From Marinihelvus sp942491555 (lineage in GTDB: Bacteria; Pseudomonadota; Gammaproteobacteria; Xanthomonadales; SZUA-36): 64,000 nt of DNA. Under the pieces are notes generated by a model. That model was not told where the DNA came from, did no database searches, and saw nothing but the letters and a program-made list of their open reading frames with translations. Position numbers and translations under genes: made by a program. Positions 43,949-52,356 of this stretch are shown here, piece by piece (within the stretch, counting starts at the first letter, position 1; each line of letters begins with the position of its first letter). The stretch is from positions 434,001 to 498,000 of the forward strand of contig CALOBN010000002.1 of NCBI GenBank assembly GCA_942491555.1. Direction: 5' to 3'.

Positions 43949-44825
43949 ATGAAAGTCGATGCCATTACCCACCGTGCCTGGCTAAAGCCGGCCCGGCTGT
44001 TCGTATTCTTCAAATACGCGGTGTTTTTGTTACTGACCGCAAACCTTTTTTTCTTCTGGCGTGAGAATGCGCTGGCGGCGCCGCACCTGTATAGCGAGGG
44101 CATCAACTGGGGCAATGTGCTCGAGGCCTATTCCGACACCATAGATACGCTGGCCTGGCTGGTGTTGCTGTGGCTGTTTGAGCTGGAGACGGCGGTAATT
44201 CCCGACGAGAAGCTGCGCGGCGGACTCAAATGGCTGCTGACCGGTGTCCGGTCTGTGTGCTACTTCTTCATTATTACTTCGTTTTTCGGCTATATCGGGG
44301 CCTGGCAGCAGGTGGCCGGGGTCGTGCCGTTTGTGGTTCAGGACGTCTGCAGCCTGGTCGGCACAAGCTATAGCTGGATTGAAACGCTGGACCAGTACCC
44401 GGCATTGGATGCATTGTCCTGCGCGGCCTTGCAGGCTGAGTCGCTGGTGCGTATTGAAGGCACCGAAATCATCGGGACCCTGGCGGCGGCTGAAGGCGAT
44501 TTACTATCTTGGCATCGTGGATGTAATCAACTCCGCGGCCTGGTTGCTGGTTGTGCTGGTGCTGGAAGTTGAGGTGTTGCTGCAGCTGCGTAACCAGTTG
44601 GGCCAGCGCCTGATTGGGTGGTTTAAGGTGTGCAAGGCGCTACTGTATTCCACGCTGTTGGCGACTGCGATCTACTGGGGCTTCGAGGGCGATTTTCTGG
44701 ATTTCTGGGATGCTTTCCTGTGGCTGGTTGCTTTCGTGTTTATCGAAATGAACATCTTCCAGTGGCAGGCGGAAGTCGATGAGGAAATAGCCCACGGTCA
44801 TACCCCGGGCTACCTGGCCGATTAG
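43949..44825 (+). pseudogene. Multi-pass membrane protein, frameshifted paralog of the 38925 product
   Basis: The reading frame from ATG 43949 encodes LFVFFKYAVFLLLTANLFFF and later helices, but loses the family pattern after about 44485. Sequence matching the paralog continues in the +1-shifted frame (AIYYLGIVDVINSAAWLLVV through FVFIEMNIFQW) to the stop at 44825. Removing one base in the run GCGGCGGCTGAAG near 44485-44492 restores a single protein of about 291 residues. It is either a recent pseudogene or a sequencing error. Function unknown; it starts 15 bases after the SulP gene. Confidence 0.7.
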
Positions 44826-44886
44826 CCCCGGTGGCCATGCCGGGTGGGGATTGGAGTGCGCGTTTATGACGCCCGGCGGCCACTAC

Positions 44887-44905
44887 GCGGTCCAATGTGG
44901 ACCGC
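44887..44905. terminator. Hairpin between convergent genes
   Basis: GCGGTCC and GGACCGC around AATGT form a perfect 7-bp stem between the membrane-protein gene and the convergent suhB. There is no T tract, so termination is only a possibility. Confidence 0.4.
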
Positions 44906-44916
44906 CGGCTCCCGGC

Positions 44917-45714
44917 CTATTTCCGGTCAGCTTGCCAATGCGGGGTAATCAGCTGGCGCAGCGGTAACGTCAGCTTGAAGGGTGCAGCCAGCAGGCTGTC
45001 CGCGGTCTCGACCCCGTCGTTTCCATCAAAATCAGACACCACACCACCTGCCTCGCGCACGATCAGCGTGCCGGCGGCCACATCCCAGGGCTTCAGGCCC
45101 AATTCGAAATAACCATCCAGGCGACCGGCAGCGGTCCAGGCCAGGTCCAGGGCGGCTGAACCACCGCGACGGATATCTTCGACCTTGCGGTAAACACTGC
45201 TGAAAATCTTGGTGTAGACCGGCATGGAGCCGCGGTCGCGAAACGGAAATGCGGTGGCCAGAATGGCGGTGTCCAGCGTTTTACGGTCCGAGACGCGAAT
45301 GCGCTTGCTGTTGAGAAACGCACCCTTGCCGCGACTGGCAATAAACAGTTCATCGCGCATCGGGTCGTAGATCACACCATGCTCGGTGCGGCCATTGACC
45401 TGTTGCGCGATGGAAACGGCAAAATGGGGGTAGCCATGCAGGTAATTGCTGGTGCCATCAAGCGGGTCGATGATCCACACGGTGTCACTCTCGCCCATCG
45501 CGCCGCCCTCTTCACCAAGAAACGCGTGATCCGGATGAAAACGGCTTATTTTGTTTACAATAGCGGCCTCGCAGGCCCGATCGACTTCGCTCGTATAGTC
45601 GTGGCGCGCCTTGCGGGCTACGGGAACCGTATCCAGATTGCGCAGACTGCGGCGCATGATTTCACCGGCCGCGAAAGCGGCCTCGGTAGCAATATTGATC
45701 GCGGGGTGTGGCAT
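44917..45714 (-). CDS. suhB: Inositol-1-monophosphatase family protein SuhB
   Basis: A 265-residue Mg-dependent phosphatase with the metal-binding motifs GEEGG, WIIDPLDGTSNYLHGYPHFA and KPWDVAAGTLIVREAGG. In E. coli SuhB also acts in rRNA transcription antitermination. The start at ATG 45714 gives the normal N-terminus MPHPAINIATEAAFAAGEIM; longer frames run into trmJ on the other strand. It is divergent from trmJ with overlapping start codons, a neighbourhood common in gammaproteobacteria. Confidence 0.93.
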   Translation of the reverse strand: MPHPAINIATEAAFAAGEIMRRSLRNLDTVPVARKARHDYTSEVDRACEAAIVNKISRFHPDHAFLGEEGGAMGESDTVWIIDPLDGTSNYLHGYPHFAVSIAQQVNGRTEHGVIYDPMRDELFIASRGKGAFLNSKRIRVSDRKTLDTAILATAFPFRDRGSMPVYTKIFSSVYRKVEDIRRGGSAALDLAWTAAGRLDGYFELGLKPWDVAAGTLIVREAGGVVSDFDGNDGVETADSLLAAPFKLTLPLRQLITPHWQADRK

Positions 45715-46573
45715 GGGCTCAGAGCAAGTCGATTCGAAGGGCGCGAATGATAACAGAACCAACGACCCCGGGGCAGGGCGCCTTGGGCGGATTCGCATCG
45801 TCCTGATCAACACAACCCATCCGGGCAACATCGGATCAGCTGCCCGTGCCATGAAAGTCATGGGTCTCTCGCAGCTGCACCTTGTGTCGCCCAAAACCTG
45901 GCCATCGGCTGATGCGACGGCGCTTGCTTCCGGCGCAGCAGACCTGCTGCATACCGCAGCAGTGCATGACAACCTTGAGCAGGCCCTGGACGGCTGTCGC
46001 CTGGTGCTCGGTACCAGCGCCCGGCTGCGCAGCCTGTCGATGCCGCAGATGGATGTGCGGGCCGCCGCCGAGGAAACCTTCGGCGAGGCAGCAGAAGGTG
46101 ATGTGGCCATTCTGTTTGGACGCGAGGCTTATGGGCTGACCAATGACGAGATTCAACGCTGTCACAAGCTGGTGCATATCGAGACCAACCCGGACTTTGG
46201 CTCATTAAACCTGGCCCAGGCGGTGCAGGTGATCGCCTATGACCTGCGCATGGCGGCGCTGGGTGGCGGCGGCACCCAGATTCCCGCCCTGGACTGGAAC
46301 CCGGTTGATGCGGTGCAAATGGAACGGTTCTATGAACACCTGCAACAGACCCTGCTGGATATAGGCTTTTTGAACCCAGACCATCCCAAGAAACTCATGA
46401 TGCGCCTGCGCCGCCTGTTCAACCGCGCGCGGCCCGACGATAACGAAATGAACATCCTGCGCGGCATTCTGGCCGCTGCACAGCGCGGGGATTATGCGCA
46501 ACGCGGATTGCTTGCCAAGGCAAGCGGGGACTCGGACCGGGGCAGCGATGAATCTGAGTCCGAAGCGTCCTGA
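45713..46573 (+). CDS. trmJ: tRNA (cytidine/uridine-2'-O-)-methyltransferase TrmJ
   Basis: SPOUT-class enzyme of about 286 residues that 2'-O-methylates position 32 of tRNAs. Motifs: VLINTTHPGNIGSAARAMKV, AILFGREAYGLTNDEIQ and FGSLNLAQAVQVIAYDLRMA, which form the trefoil-knot SAM site. The C-terminus is acidic and low-complexity (SDRGSDESESEAS). ATG 45713 overlaps the suhB start on the opposite strand; a slightly later start is possible because the first 25 residues are not conserved. Confidence 0.92.
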   Translation: MGSEQVDSKGANDNRTNDPGAGRLGRIRIVLINTTHPGNIGSAARAMKVMGLSQLHLVSPKTWPSADATALASGAADLLHTAAVHDNLEQALDGCRLVLGTSARLRSLSMPQMDVRAAAEETFGEAAEGDVAILFGREAYGLTNDEIQRCHKLVHIETNPDFGSLNLAQAVQVIAYDLRMAALGGGGTQIPALDWNPVDAVQMERFYEHLQQTLLDIGFLNPDHPKKLMMRLRRLFNRARPDDNEMNILRGILAAAQRGDYAQRGLLAKASGDSDRGSDESESEAS

Positions 46574-46628
46574 CCGGACTTGCATTTTTCCAGCCGTCTG
46601 TTACTTTTTAAGCAAGGAGACGCAAAGG

Positions 46629-46751
46629 ATGGCCCCGCTGCTCAACGCACGGGAACGAACCATGGATTGGTTAAGTCACTTCTTCTCCGTCCTGCGGTTA
46701 CAGGCTCATGCCTGCAGCCGCTGTTCGTCATTCTTTGCAACAGTCTTGTAA
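46629..46751 (+). CDS. Possible 40-codon small ORF
   Basis: ATG 46629 lies 9 bases after a good AAGGAG. The 40-residue peptide starts MAPLLNARERTMDWLSHFFS and contains CSRC near its end. It is followed directly by an inverted repeat and a strong terminator. It could be a real small protein, a leader peptide, or chance within a non-coding RNA. I recognise no homolog. Confidence 0.3.
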   Translation: MAPLLNARERTMDWLSHFFSVLRLQAHACSRCSSFFATVL

Positions 46752-46753
46752 AA

Positions 46754-46937
46754 CCACGTTAATCCCCTTACGTGGACCCTCAAGCTGCTCCCTACCGGGA
46801 ACGGTGGACTTTGGCGTGTGCCTGCAAAGGTGCCCGCCATTGCGAGCCCGGTGAAGACAGCTGACCGGTGGGTACTCTCCCTTCTTGCCGGCACAGCCAA
46901 GGGAAGCGGGCCGGCCTTGTGCCGGCCCGTTTTTTTT
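46754..46937 (+). ncRNA. Possible structured small RNA ending in a rho-independent terminator
   Basis: The stretch begins with the hairpin CCACGT/ACGTGG (46754-46775), continues through G/C-rich sequence with several possible pairings (ACCGG and CCGGT segments), and ends at a strong intrinsic terminator. No protein frame is convincing across it. I could not match it to 6S, SRP, tmRNA or another known family by eye, so this is a candidate only. Confidence 0.25.
46908..46937 (+). terminator. Strong intrinsic terminator
   Basis: GGGCCGGC (46908-46915) and GCCGGCCC (46921-46928) form a perfect 8-bp stem with loop CTTGT, followed by G and eight T residues. It would end transcripts from trmJ or from a small gene or RNA located at 46590-46907. 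Confidence 0.85.
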
Positions 46938-46980
46938 ATTGAAGGCCGGGGTGGTTGGTCGCTTTAGCGCCCGGGCTGGT

Positions 46981-47170
46981 CGCGGGTGTGCCTGGTTTCG
47001 GGCCTGGCTTGAGGCCTTCGGCTTCCCTCATTCACCTCCGCTTTGTGGGGTCGGCTGTACAAATCATCCTGATTTGAGCAGCCTCATTTCGCCGTCCCTG
47101 GCGAAATGCCCCCAGTCGCTAAGGCTCTCTCGGCTCAAGCCCTAATGGCCCGAAACCAGGCACACCCGCG
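46981..47170 (+). repeat. Nested palindromic intergenic element, copy 1
   Basis: A 190-base element bounded by perfect 24-base terminal inverted repeats (46981-47004, beginning CGCGGGTGTGCC, and 47147-47170). Inside are two hairpins. Hairpin 1 (47054-47082) has stems GCTG/CAGC and CAAATCA/TGATTTG with loop TCC. Hairpin 2 (47085-47108) has CATTTCGCC/GGCGAAATG with loop GTCCCT. Unpaired conserved stretches include GGCTTCCCTC, GTGGGGTCGG and CTCTCTCGGCTCAAGCCC. A diverged copy lies inverted at 47481-47685. It has no coding capacity. Confidence 0.8.
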
Positions 47171-47480
47171 CCCACCCCTGCATCGAGTGAATCAAACAAT
47201 TCCTCGATACTCCAACACCCCCAACGCACTGATCCTAATACCGCCCACGCCTCCGTACCTTAATAACAACCTCTGATGGGCTCCTCTTCATGCCCCTTAG
47301 CGACAAACCCAGGCCGCTAACCTGAAAGTACAGCTGGATGAAAAACCACACTGCTGTCCGGCTTTGGTTCTTGGGGGATGGAGGGTCGCACGCCGTTTGA
47401 GGGTGTGAGAGGTAACGACAACAGAAATCACGGCATCGCCGTAGCTGAGGGTGAAGAGGTATCCGGCGGCCGGGATGCAG
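47171..47480. other. Spacer between the two palindromic elements
   Basis: About 310 bases without a credible gene. I saw no RNA gene, promoter or repeat of note beyond the flanking elements. Confidence 0.4.
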
Positions 47481-47685
47481 GTTGTGGTGCGGTGTCCGGG
47501 TCTGTCCGGCCATTAAGGGCTTGAGCCGAGAGAGATGGAGCGGCTGGGGTTATTTCGCCAGGGAGGGCGAAATAAGGTCACCCAAATCAGGATGATTTGT
47601 GTGACCGACCCCACCAAGCGCAATCGAACGAGGGAAGCCGCAGGCCGAAAGACAGGCCGGCCAGACCCGGACACCGCACCACAAC
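47481..47685 (-). repeat. Nested palindromic intergenic element, copy 2 (inverted)
   Basis: A 205-base relative of the element at 46981-47170 in opposite orientation. Its 31-base terminal inverted repeats (47481-47511 and 47655-47685, one mismatch) differ in sequence from those of copy 1, while the core matches well. Hairpin 2 is TTATTTCGCC/GGCGAAATAA (47550-47575). Hairpin 1 is GTCAC/GTGAC plus CAAATCA/TGATTTG (47577-47605). Compared with copy 1, base changes in the outer stems are compensatory. It ends 15 bases before the ccmI stop. Confidence 0.8.
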
Positions 47686-47700
47686 CGTCAACAAAACCCC

Positions 47701-48708
47701 TCAGGGCATTTTCAGGATGAGTTCCTGTAGAGCGTCAGTACCGGGGGAGACGATGATGGCTTCGCTTTGCAGATCACCTTCGCCGGCCTGCGGATTGCCG
47801 CTGATGGACAGGCGGGCTTCGAGTTGCACCTGGTCGGCGCCGGAGATCGGGCGTTGCGGCATCATGCTGTTGGCATCGGTGACGCGAACCCGTGCCGGGA
47901 ATGCGGGTGACAGGCGCACGGCGCCCAGGGGCGGGTTGGGTGCGCTGGGATCGCGGGCGATGATGAAAAGTGCAGATTCGGGATTCAGGTTCGGCAGGTT
48001 ATCCGGTGCCTGAACCACCAACTCGATGCCGGCCCAGCCCACGTTGGGTTGCTGCTGCGTTGGCAAGCCGAGGCGGGTGCGCGCTGCATCGATTTGCTGT
48101 TGAACGCTGCCGGCGACTGCCGAGCCGGGCTCGAGCAGGGGCATGAGCCCGTCCCATTGACGGATGGCTTCCAGATCATCGCCAGCTTGCATGGCCACCA
48201 TGCCTGATAACCACAAGGCTTTTTGCAGTTGCGGCTCAAGGCGTAAGGCGGCTTCCAGAATAAACGGTACTTCGGGGTCCATATTGCCCGGGCCTGCAGC
48301 AAAGATCATGGCTTCGGCCACCTCGACCATGATGCCCGGATCATTGGGTGCCAGTTCATTGGCCTGTCTGAATGCTGCCAGGGAGGCATCAAACTGTTGC
48401 AAGGAGCGGTAACTGCGACCCAGCAGCATCCAGCCGGCTATATCGTCCGGTTCGGCCTCCATGCGCGCCTGTAGTTCAGCCACCAGGGTCGTCATATCCG
48501 CGTCTGGCGGTATATCGGCTGCCGCCACAGGCGGTTGCAGGGAGCGCGGCGAGCCCACGCCCTGGTAGACCAGCAGGGTGGCGGCCGGCAGCAGCAGAAG
48601 CAATGCAATGCCAAGCCCAAGGGTGGAACTCTTGCCCCGCAACATGGGCCAGAACAGCACGATGGCGGTCAACAGGGGAATCAGTACGGCAAGCACCCAG
48701 AACGTCAT
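47701..48708 (-). CDS. ccmI: Cytochrome c biogenesis protein CcmI
   Basis: A 335-residue apocytochrome c chaperone. Two N-terminal transmembrane helices (FWVLAVLIPLLTAIVLFWPM and LGLGIALLLLLPAATLLVYQ) enclose a short cytoplasmic loop. TPR-type repeats follow (DDIAGWMLLGRSYRSLQQFD, DPEVPFILEAALRLEPQLQK), then a C-terminal periplasmic domain. It presents the apocytochrome to CcmF/CcmH. It is the last gene of the ccm operon, overlapping ccmH by 4 bases. Confidence 0.9.
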   Translation of the reverse strand: MTFWVLAVLIPLLTAIVLFWPMLRGKSSTLGLGIALLLLLPAATLLVYQGVGSPRSLQPPVAAADIPPDADMTTLVAELQARMEAEPDDIAGWMLLGRSYRSLQQFDASLAAFRQANELAPNDPGIMVEVAEAMIFAAGPGNMDPEVPFILEAALRLEPQLQKALWLSGMVAMQAGDDLEAIRQWDGLMPLLEPGSAVAGSVQQQIDAARTRLGLPTQQQPNVGWAGIELVVQAPDNLPNLNPESALFIIARDPSAPNPPLGAVRLSPAFPARVRVTDANSMMPQRPISGADQVQLEARLSISGNPQAGEGDLQSEAIIVSPGTDALQELILKMP

Positions 48709-49238
48709 GACCGTGACTCCCGATCATTTTCATCGCCGGGTTCAGGTTCGCGTTCCCAGGGCTCCAGGTATGAGCCTTCAAGCCCGGCCTCTTCCAGCGC
48801 CTGCTCTGCCAGCATGACGCGGCGGCGGCTGATGGTAAATGCCATGACGATGCCGCCGGTGGTCAGCAACAGCAGCGGCGACAGCCAGAGCAGCAGCGTG
48901 TCTTTGCGAAACGGCGGCCGGTACAGCACGAAATCACCATAGCGGTCGACCAGGAAACGCTTGATTTCCTCGTTGCTGTTGCCCTGTTGCAACATCACGA
49001 AGACCTCGTTGCGTAAATCCTGGGCAAGTACGGCATCGGAATCGGCCAGGCTCTGGTTCTGGCAGACAAGGCAGCGCAGTTCCTGCGTCAGGTCGTCAAA
49101 ACGCTCTTCCTGCTCCGGCGATTCAAACGTCAAAGGCTCAACAGCAAGCGCGGTCATTGACAGCGTCATAGCCATGCTGAGGATTATCGAACGGCCTGCG
49201 ACGGTAAACCGTCGCGAAATTCCTTGCAGAGGTTTCAA
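48705..49238 (-). CDS. ccmH: Cytochrome c biogenesis thiol oxidoreductase CcmH
   Basis: A 177-residue protein with a signal/anchor sequence at the N-terminus, the heme-ligation motif LRCLVCQNQ (Cys56 and Cys59) and a C-terminal membrane helix (TLLLWLSPLLLLTTGGIVMA). It reduces the CXXCH thiols of apocytochrome c. A TTG start overlapping the ccmG stop (TTGA) is used; ATG 49175 would shorten the signal region. Confidence 0.92.
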   Translation of the reverse strand: MKPLQGISRRFTVAGRSIILSMAMTLSMTALAVEPLTFESPEQEERFDDLTQELRCLVCQNQSLADSDAVLAQDLRNEVFVMLQQGNSNEEIKRFLVDRYGDFVLYRPPFRKDTLLLWLSPLLLLTTGGIVMAFTISRRRVMLAEQALEEAGLEGSYLEPWEREPEPGDENDRESRS

Positions 49239-49771
49239 GAGTCAGTGCCCGCCGGATTATCTATGCGCGAGAAGATTTCCTGCTCGATGATCTCGGGAGT
49301 CAGGGCGCCCAGGTGTTTGAAAACGATGGTTCCGGAGGAATCAACCAGGAAGGTCTCCGGTGAGGCATAAACCCCGAAATCGATGCTGACCCGCCCGCTG
49401 AAATCAGTCAGTACCAGGTCATAAGGGTTGCCGCGCTGGCTCAACCAGTTTTTGGCGTCGACTGATTCGTCGCGATAGTTGACCCCGACAATCCGTATGC
49501 GTCCGGTTTCTGCCAGCGCTTCGAGAACAGGATGCTCCGCGCGGCAGGTTACGCACCAGCTGGCCCAGAAATTCACCAGGTAGGGCGTACCGTTCAATTC
49601 GTCATCGGTAACCAGTTGTTCCGGCTCGTACAACATGGGCAAGGCGAACTCGGGCACTGGCTTGCCGATTAATGGCGAGGGCAGGTCTGACTTGCCATCC
49701 GCATTGAACAGTCCGTAGACCAGCAATGCGATCAGGCCAAGAAACAGGGTCAGTGGCAGGATACGGCTCAT
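49235..49771 (-). CDS. ccmG: Thioredoxin-like thiol:disulfide interchange protein CcmG/DsbE
   Basis: A membrane-anchored periplasmic thioredoxin-fold protein of 178 residues with active site FWASWCVTCRAEHP (Cys73, Cys76). The N-terminal anchor is LPLTLFLGLIALLVYGLF. It keeps apocytochrome cysteines reduced. The start overlaps the end of ccmF by 4 bases. Confidence 0.94.
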   Translation of the reverse strand: MSRILPLTLFLGLIALLVYGLFNADGKSDLPSPLIGKPVPEFALPMLYEPEQLVTDDELNGTPYLVNFWASWCVTCRAEHPVLEALAETGRIRIVGVNYRDESVDAKNWLSQRGNPYDLVLTDFSGRVSIDFGVYASPETFLVDSSGTIVFKHLGALTPEIIEQEIFSRIDNPAGTDS

Positions 49772-51754
49772 GCAGGCACCGCTTTACCAGCAGCCACTGC
49801 GCCGGACGAGTCTCCTCGCACCTTCTCGTTCACGCGGCGGCGTGCCCGATAACGTTTATCTCCGGCCGCCAGCAGACCGCCGGCGGTCATGAACAGGGCG
49901 CCCAGCCAGATCCAGCGAATGAAGGGCTTGTGGTACAGGCGTACCGCCCAGGCGGCGCCATCGTCCAGCGGTTCGCCGAGAGACACGTAGATGTCACGGG
50001 TCAGCCCGGGATCAATCGCCGCCTCGGTCATGATCTGTCCCTGGCGCAGATAGCGGCGCTTTTGCGGCGCCAGTTCTGCCACCTGCTTGCCATCCCGTGT
50101 CACGATAAACGCGCCTTCATCAGCGATGAAATTTGGTCCTTCGACCACGCGTGTCCCATCAAACTGGAAGTTGTAGCCGGCCACTTCAAATGAGTCGCCC
50201 TGGGCCATGCGCAGGTGCTTTTCCGTGCTGGTCGCATCGGTGAGTGAAATGCCCACCATGAAAATACCCATGCCCAGGTGTGCCAGGGTCATGGAGGCTT
50301 CCGCGCGGGTGAAGCCGGACTTCTGGCCGTCACCGCGGAGACGCTTGAGGGGCCAGGCGAGGCTCGCAGCGATCAGCCAGAAGGCCCCGGCAACGCCCGC
50401 TGCTGCCTTAAGGCCGGCTTCCGGGGCGAGCCATAGCGTCAGCAATCCACCCACACCCGCCAGCACCATCGGCCAACGCAACTGGATGAGAATGCGGCCA
50501 ATCCGGTCCTGTTTGAAGCGGGCAAACATGCCGATTGGCAAGGCGATGACCAGCGGTATCAGCAACATGGCAAACATGATGCCGAAGTAGGGCCCGCCGA
50601 CAGACATTTTCTCGCCACCCATGGCCTCGACAGCCAGCGGGTACAGCGTGCCGAGCAGAACCATGGCGGTCATGACCGCAAAGACCAGGTTGTTCAGCAT
50701 CAGTAAGGACTCACGCGAGACCGTGTCGAAACCACTGCCCTGGGCCATTTTTGGTGCCCTGGCGGCGAACAGCGCCAAGGAGCCACCCACCACGATCACG
50801 AGGCCGACAAGAATCCATGTGCCACGGGTTGGATCGGCGGCAAAGGCATGCACTGAGGTAATGACCCCGGAGCGCACCAGGAAGGTGCCCAAAAGGCTCA
50901 GCGAGAACGCGGAGATGGCCAGCAACAACGTCCAACTCTTGAACAGCACCGGTTTTTTCGGTTACCGCCTGGGAATGAATCAGGGCGGTACCGACCAGCC
51001 ATGGCATAAAGGAGGCGTTTTCCACCGGGTCCCAGAACCACCAGCCACCCCAGCCAAGCTCGTAGTAAGCCCACCAGCTGCCCAGGGCGATCCCGAAAGT
51101 GAGAAAGGCCCAGGCAACCAGGGTCCAGGGGCGCATCCAGCGCACCCACTCACGCGTGACCTGGCCGCCCAGCAGGGCCGCCACGGCAAAGGCAAACGCC
51201 ACGGCGAAGCCGACATAGCCCATGTACAGCATGGGTGGGTGGATAATCATACCCGGGTCTTGCAACAGCGGGTTCATGTCCCGGCCTTCGCTTACCGCCG
51301 GCAGCAGCCGTCCGAAAGGATTCGAAGTGAAGATAATGAACAGGAGAAATCCAGCGCCAATCCAGCCCATGACACCCAGTACCCGGGCCCGGAAATCCCT
51401 TGGCAAAGTTTTGCTGAACATCGCCACGGCCAGAATCCACAGCGAAAGAATCAGCGCCCACATAAGCAGTGAGCCCTCATGCGCGCTCCACACGGCGGTG
51501 AACCGGTACATCAGCGGCAGCGCCGAATTGCTGTGCAGGGCCACGTACTCGACAGAAAAGTCATGCTGCACGAACGCCCAGGTCAGCATCACGTAAGCAA
51601 ACGCCACCAGGATCATCTGGATGATGGCACCCGGCGTGCCCAGGGCCATCAGCTGCTGGTTCTGGTAACGCGCGCCGAGCATGGGAAACAGGCCCAGGCT
51701 AATACTGGCCAGCAGCGCGGATATAAGTGCAATCTGGCCGAGTTCAGCGGTCAT
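49768..51754 (-). CDS. ccmF: Cytochrome c heme lyase subunit CcmF (single-base frameshift in this sequence)
   Basis: CcmF works with CcmH/CcmI to attach heme to apocytochromes. The N-terminal half (from ATG 51754) has the tryptophan-rich WWAYYELGWGGWWFWDPVEN and SFMPWLVGTALIHSQAVTEK. After a run of six A (complement of 50952-50957) the frame is lost. The second half, beginning LFKSWTLLLAISAFSLSLLG, continues in the shifted frame to 49768. Deleting one A restores an uninterrupted protein of about 661 residues, the normal size. Because the rest of the ccm operon is intact, a homopolymer sequencing error is more likely than a dead gene. Confidence 0.88.
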
Positions 51755-52208
51755 TGACTTGCTCTACGGCGGCCGGCAAGGGGTGACCTTTTTCCGCCAG
51801 CGCCGCGGCGACTTCCGGTGGCATGTAATTTTCATCGTGTTTGGCGAGTACCTCCGAGGCCACGAAAACCTCTGAATCGTTCAGCGCCCCGCGGGCGATG
51901 ATGCCCTGGCCCTCGCGGAACAGGTCCGGCAGAATGCCGTCAAAAGCGACCTGCATGGTGCCTTCACCGTCAGTGACGCGAAACTCAACGGTCAGACCGT
52001 CATCGCCGCGCTCCACACTGCCTGGCTCCACCAGCCCGCCAAGTCGAAACTGCCGGCCGGTCGGTATGGGTTGCTCGGCGAGGTCGCCGGGGGTGACGAA
52101 ATACAGCATATTTTGCTGCAGGGACCAGGCGGTAATGCCGCCAGCAACCATGACCCCGGTGAAGATGACCAAAACGCCGATAAGGCGCTTTTTGCGTTTC
52201 GAGTGCAT
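51744..52208 (-). CDS. ccmE: Periplasmic heme chaperone CcmE
   Basis: A 154-residue membrane-anchored OB-fold protein. The covalent heme-binding histidine is in LAKHDENYMPPEV (His124). The N-terminus is a positively charged MHSKRKKRLIGV followed by a transmembrane helix. ATG 52208 is chosen because the upstream frame covers ccmD. The 3' end overlaps ccmF by 11 bases. Confidence 0.94.
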   Translation of the reverse strand: MHSKRKKRLIGVLVIFTGVMVAGGITAWSLQQNMLYFVTPGDLAEQPIPTGRQFRLGGLVEPGSVERGDDGLTVEFRVTDGEGTMQVAFDGILPDLFREGQGIIARGALNDSEVFVASEVLAKHDENYMPPEVAAALAEKGHPLPAAVEQVNDR

Positions 52209-52209
52209 G

Positions 52210-52356
52210 TCAGCTGTTCCTCGCGGATTCGCGCCGCATTTGTTCGTTGATTTCCCCGCGAATTTTACGCATGCGCAGCACCGGGGCGAGTGCACACCAG
52301 CCAAGAATGACTGCTGCTGCAGCATATGAGCCGATAATGAAGGGTGTGTGATCCAT
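52210..52356 (-). CDS. ccmD: Heme exporter protein CcmD
   Basis: A 48-residue single-span membrane protein starting MDHTPFIIGSYAAAAVILGW, followed by a basic C-terminal helix (RMRKIRGEINEQMRRESARN), exactly the CcmD pattern. It helps release holo-CcmE from the CcmABC complex. The ATG at 52356 overlaps the ccmC stop (TAATG), and the stop lies one base before the ccmE ATG. Confidence 0.9.
   Translation of the reverse strand: MDHTPFIIGSYAAAAVILGWCALAPVLRMRKIRGEINEQMRRESARNS

Noticed and set aside
46618..46631. GACGCAAAG string resembling a c-di-GMP (GEMM-I) riboswitch
   Set aside because: The conserved GGCAAACC and GAAA tetraloop elements are missing around it, and the aptamer cannot be completed.
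46754..46937. 6S RNA or SRP RNA
   Set aside because: Neither the central bubble pattern of 6S nor the SRP GGTCAGG/GGAAGGAAGCAG motifs could be found, so only a generic RNA candidate is reported.
47235..47513. Minus-strand ORF of 92 codons between the palindromic elements
   Set aside because: The product is rich in Arg and Pro with no pattern of a real protein, and it runs into the repeat arm of copy 2.
47481..47685. Integron attC site
   Set aside because: The element has long arms and two internal hairpins, but no RYYYAAC/GTTRRRY core pair was convincing and no integrase is present.
50952..50957. Programmed -1 slippery heptamer (A AAA AAC) in ccmF
   Set aside because: A -1 shift leads to the third frame, not to the frame that carries the ccmF C-terminal half. 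A +1 shift or a base deletion is needed.
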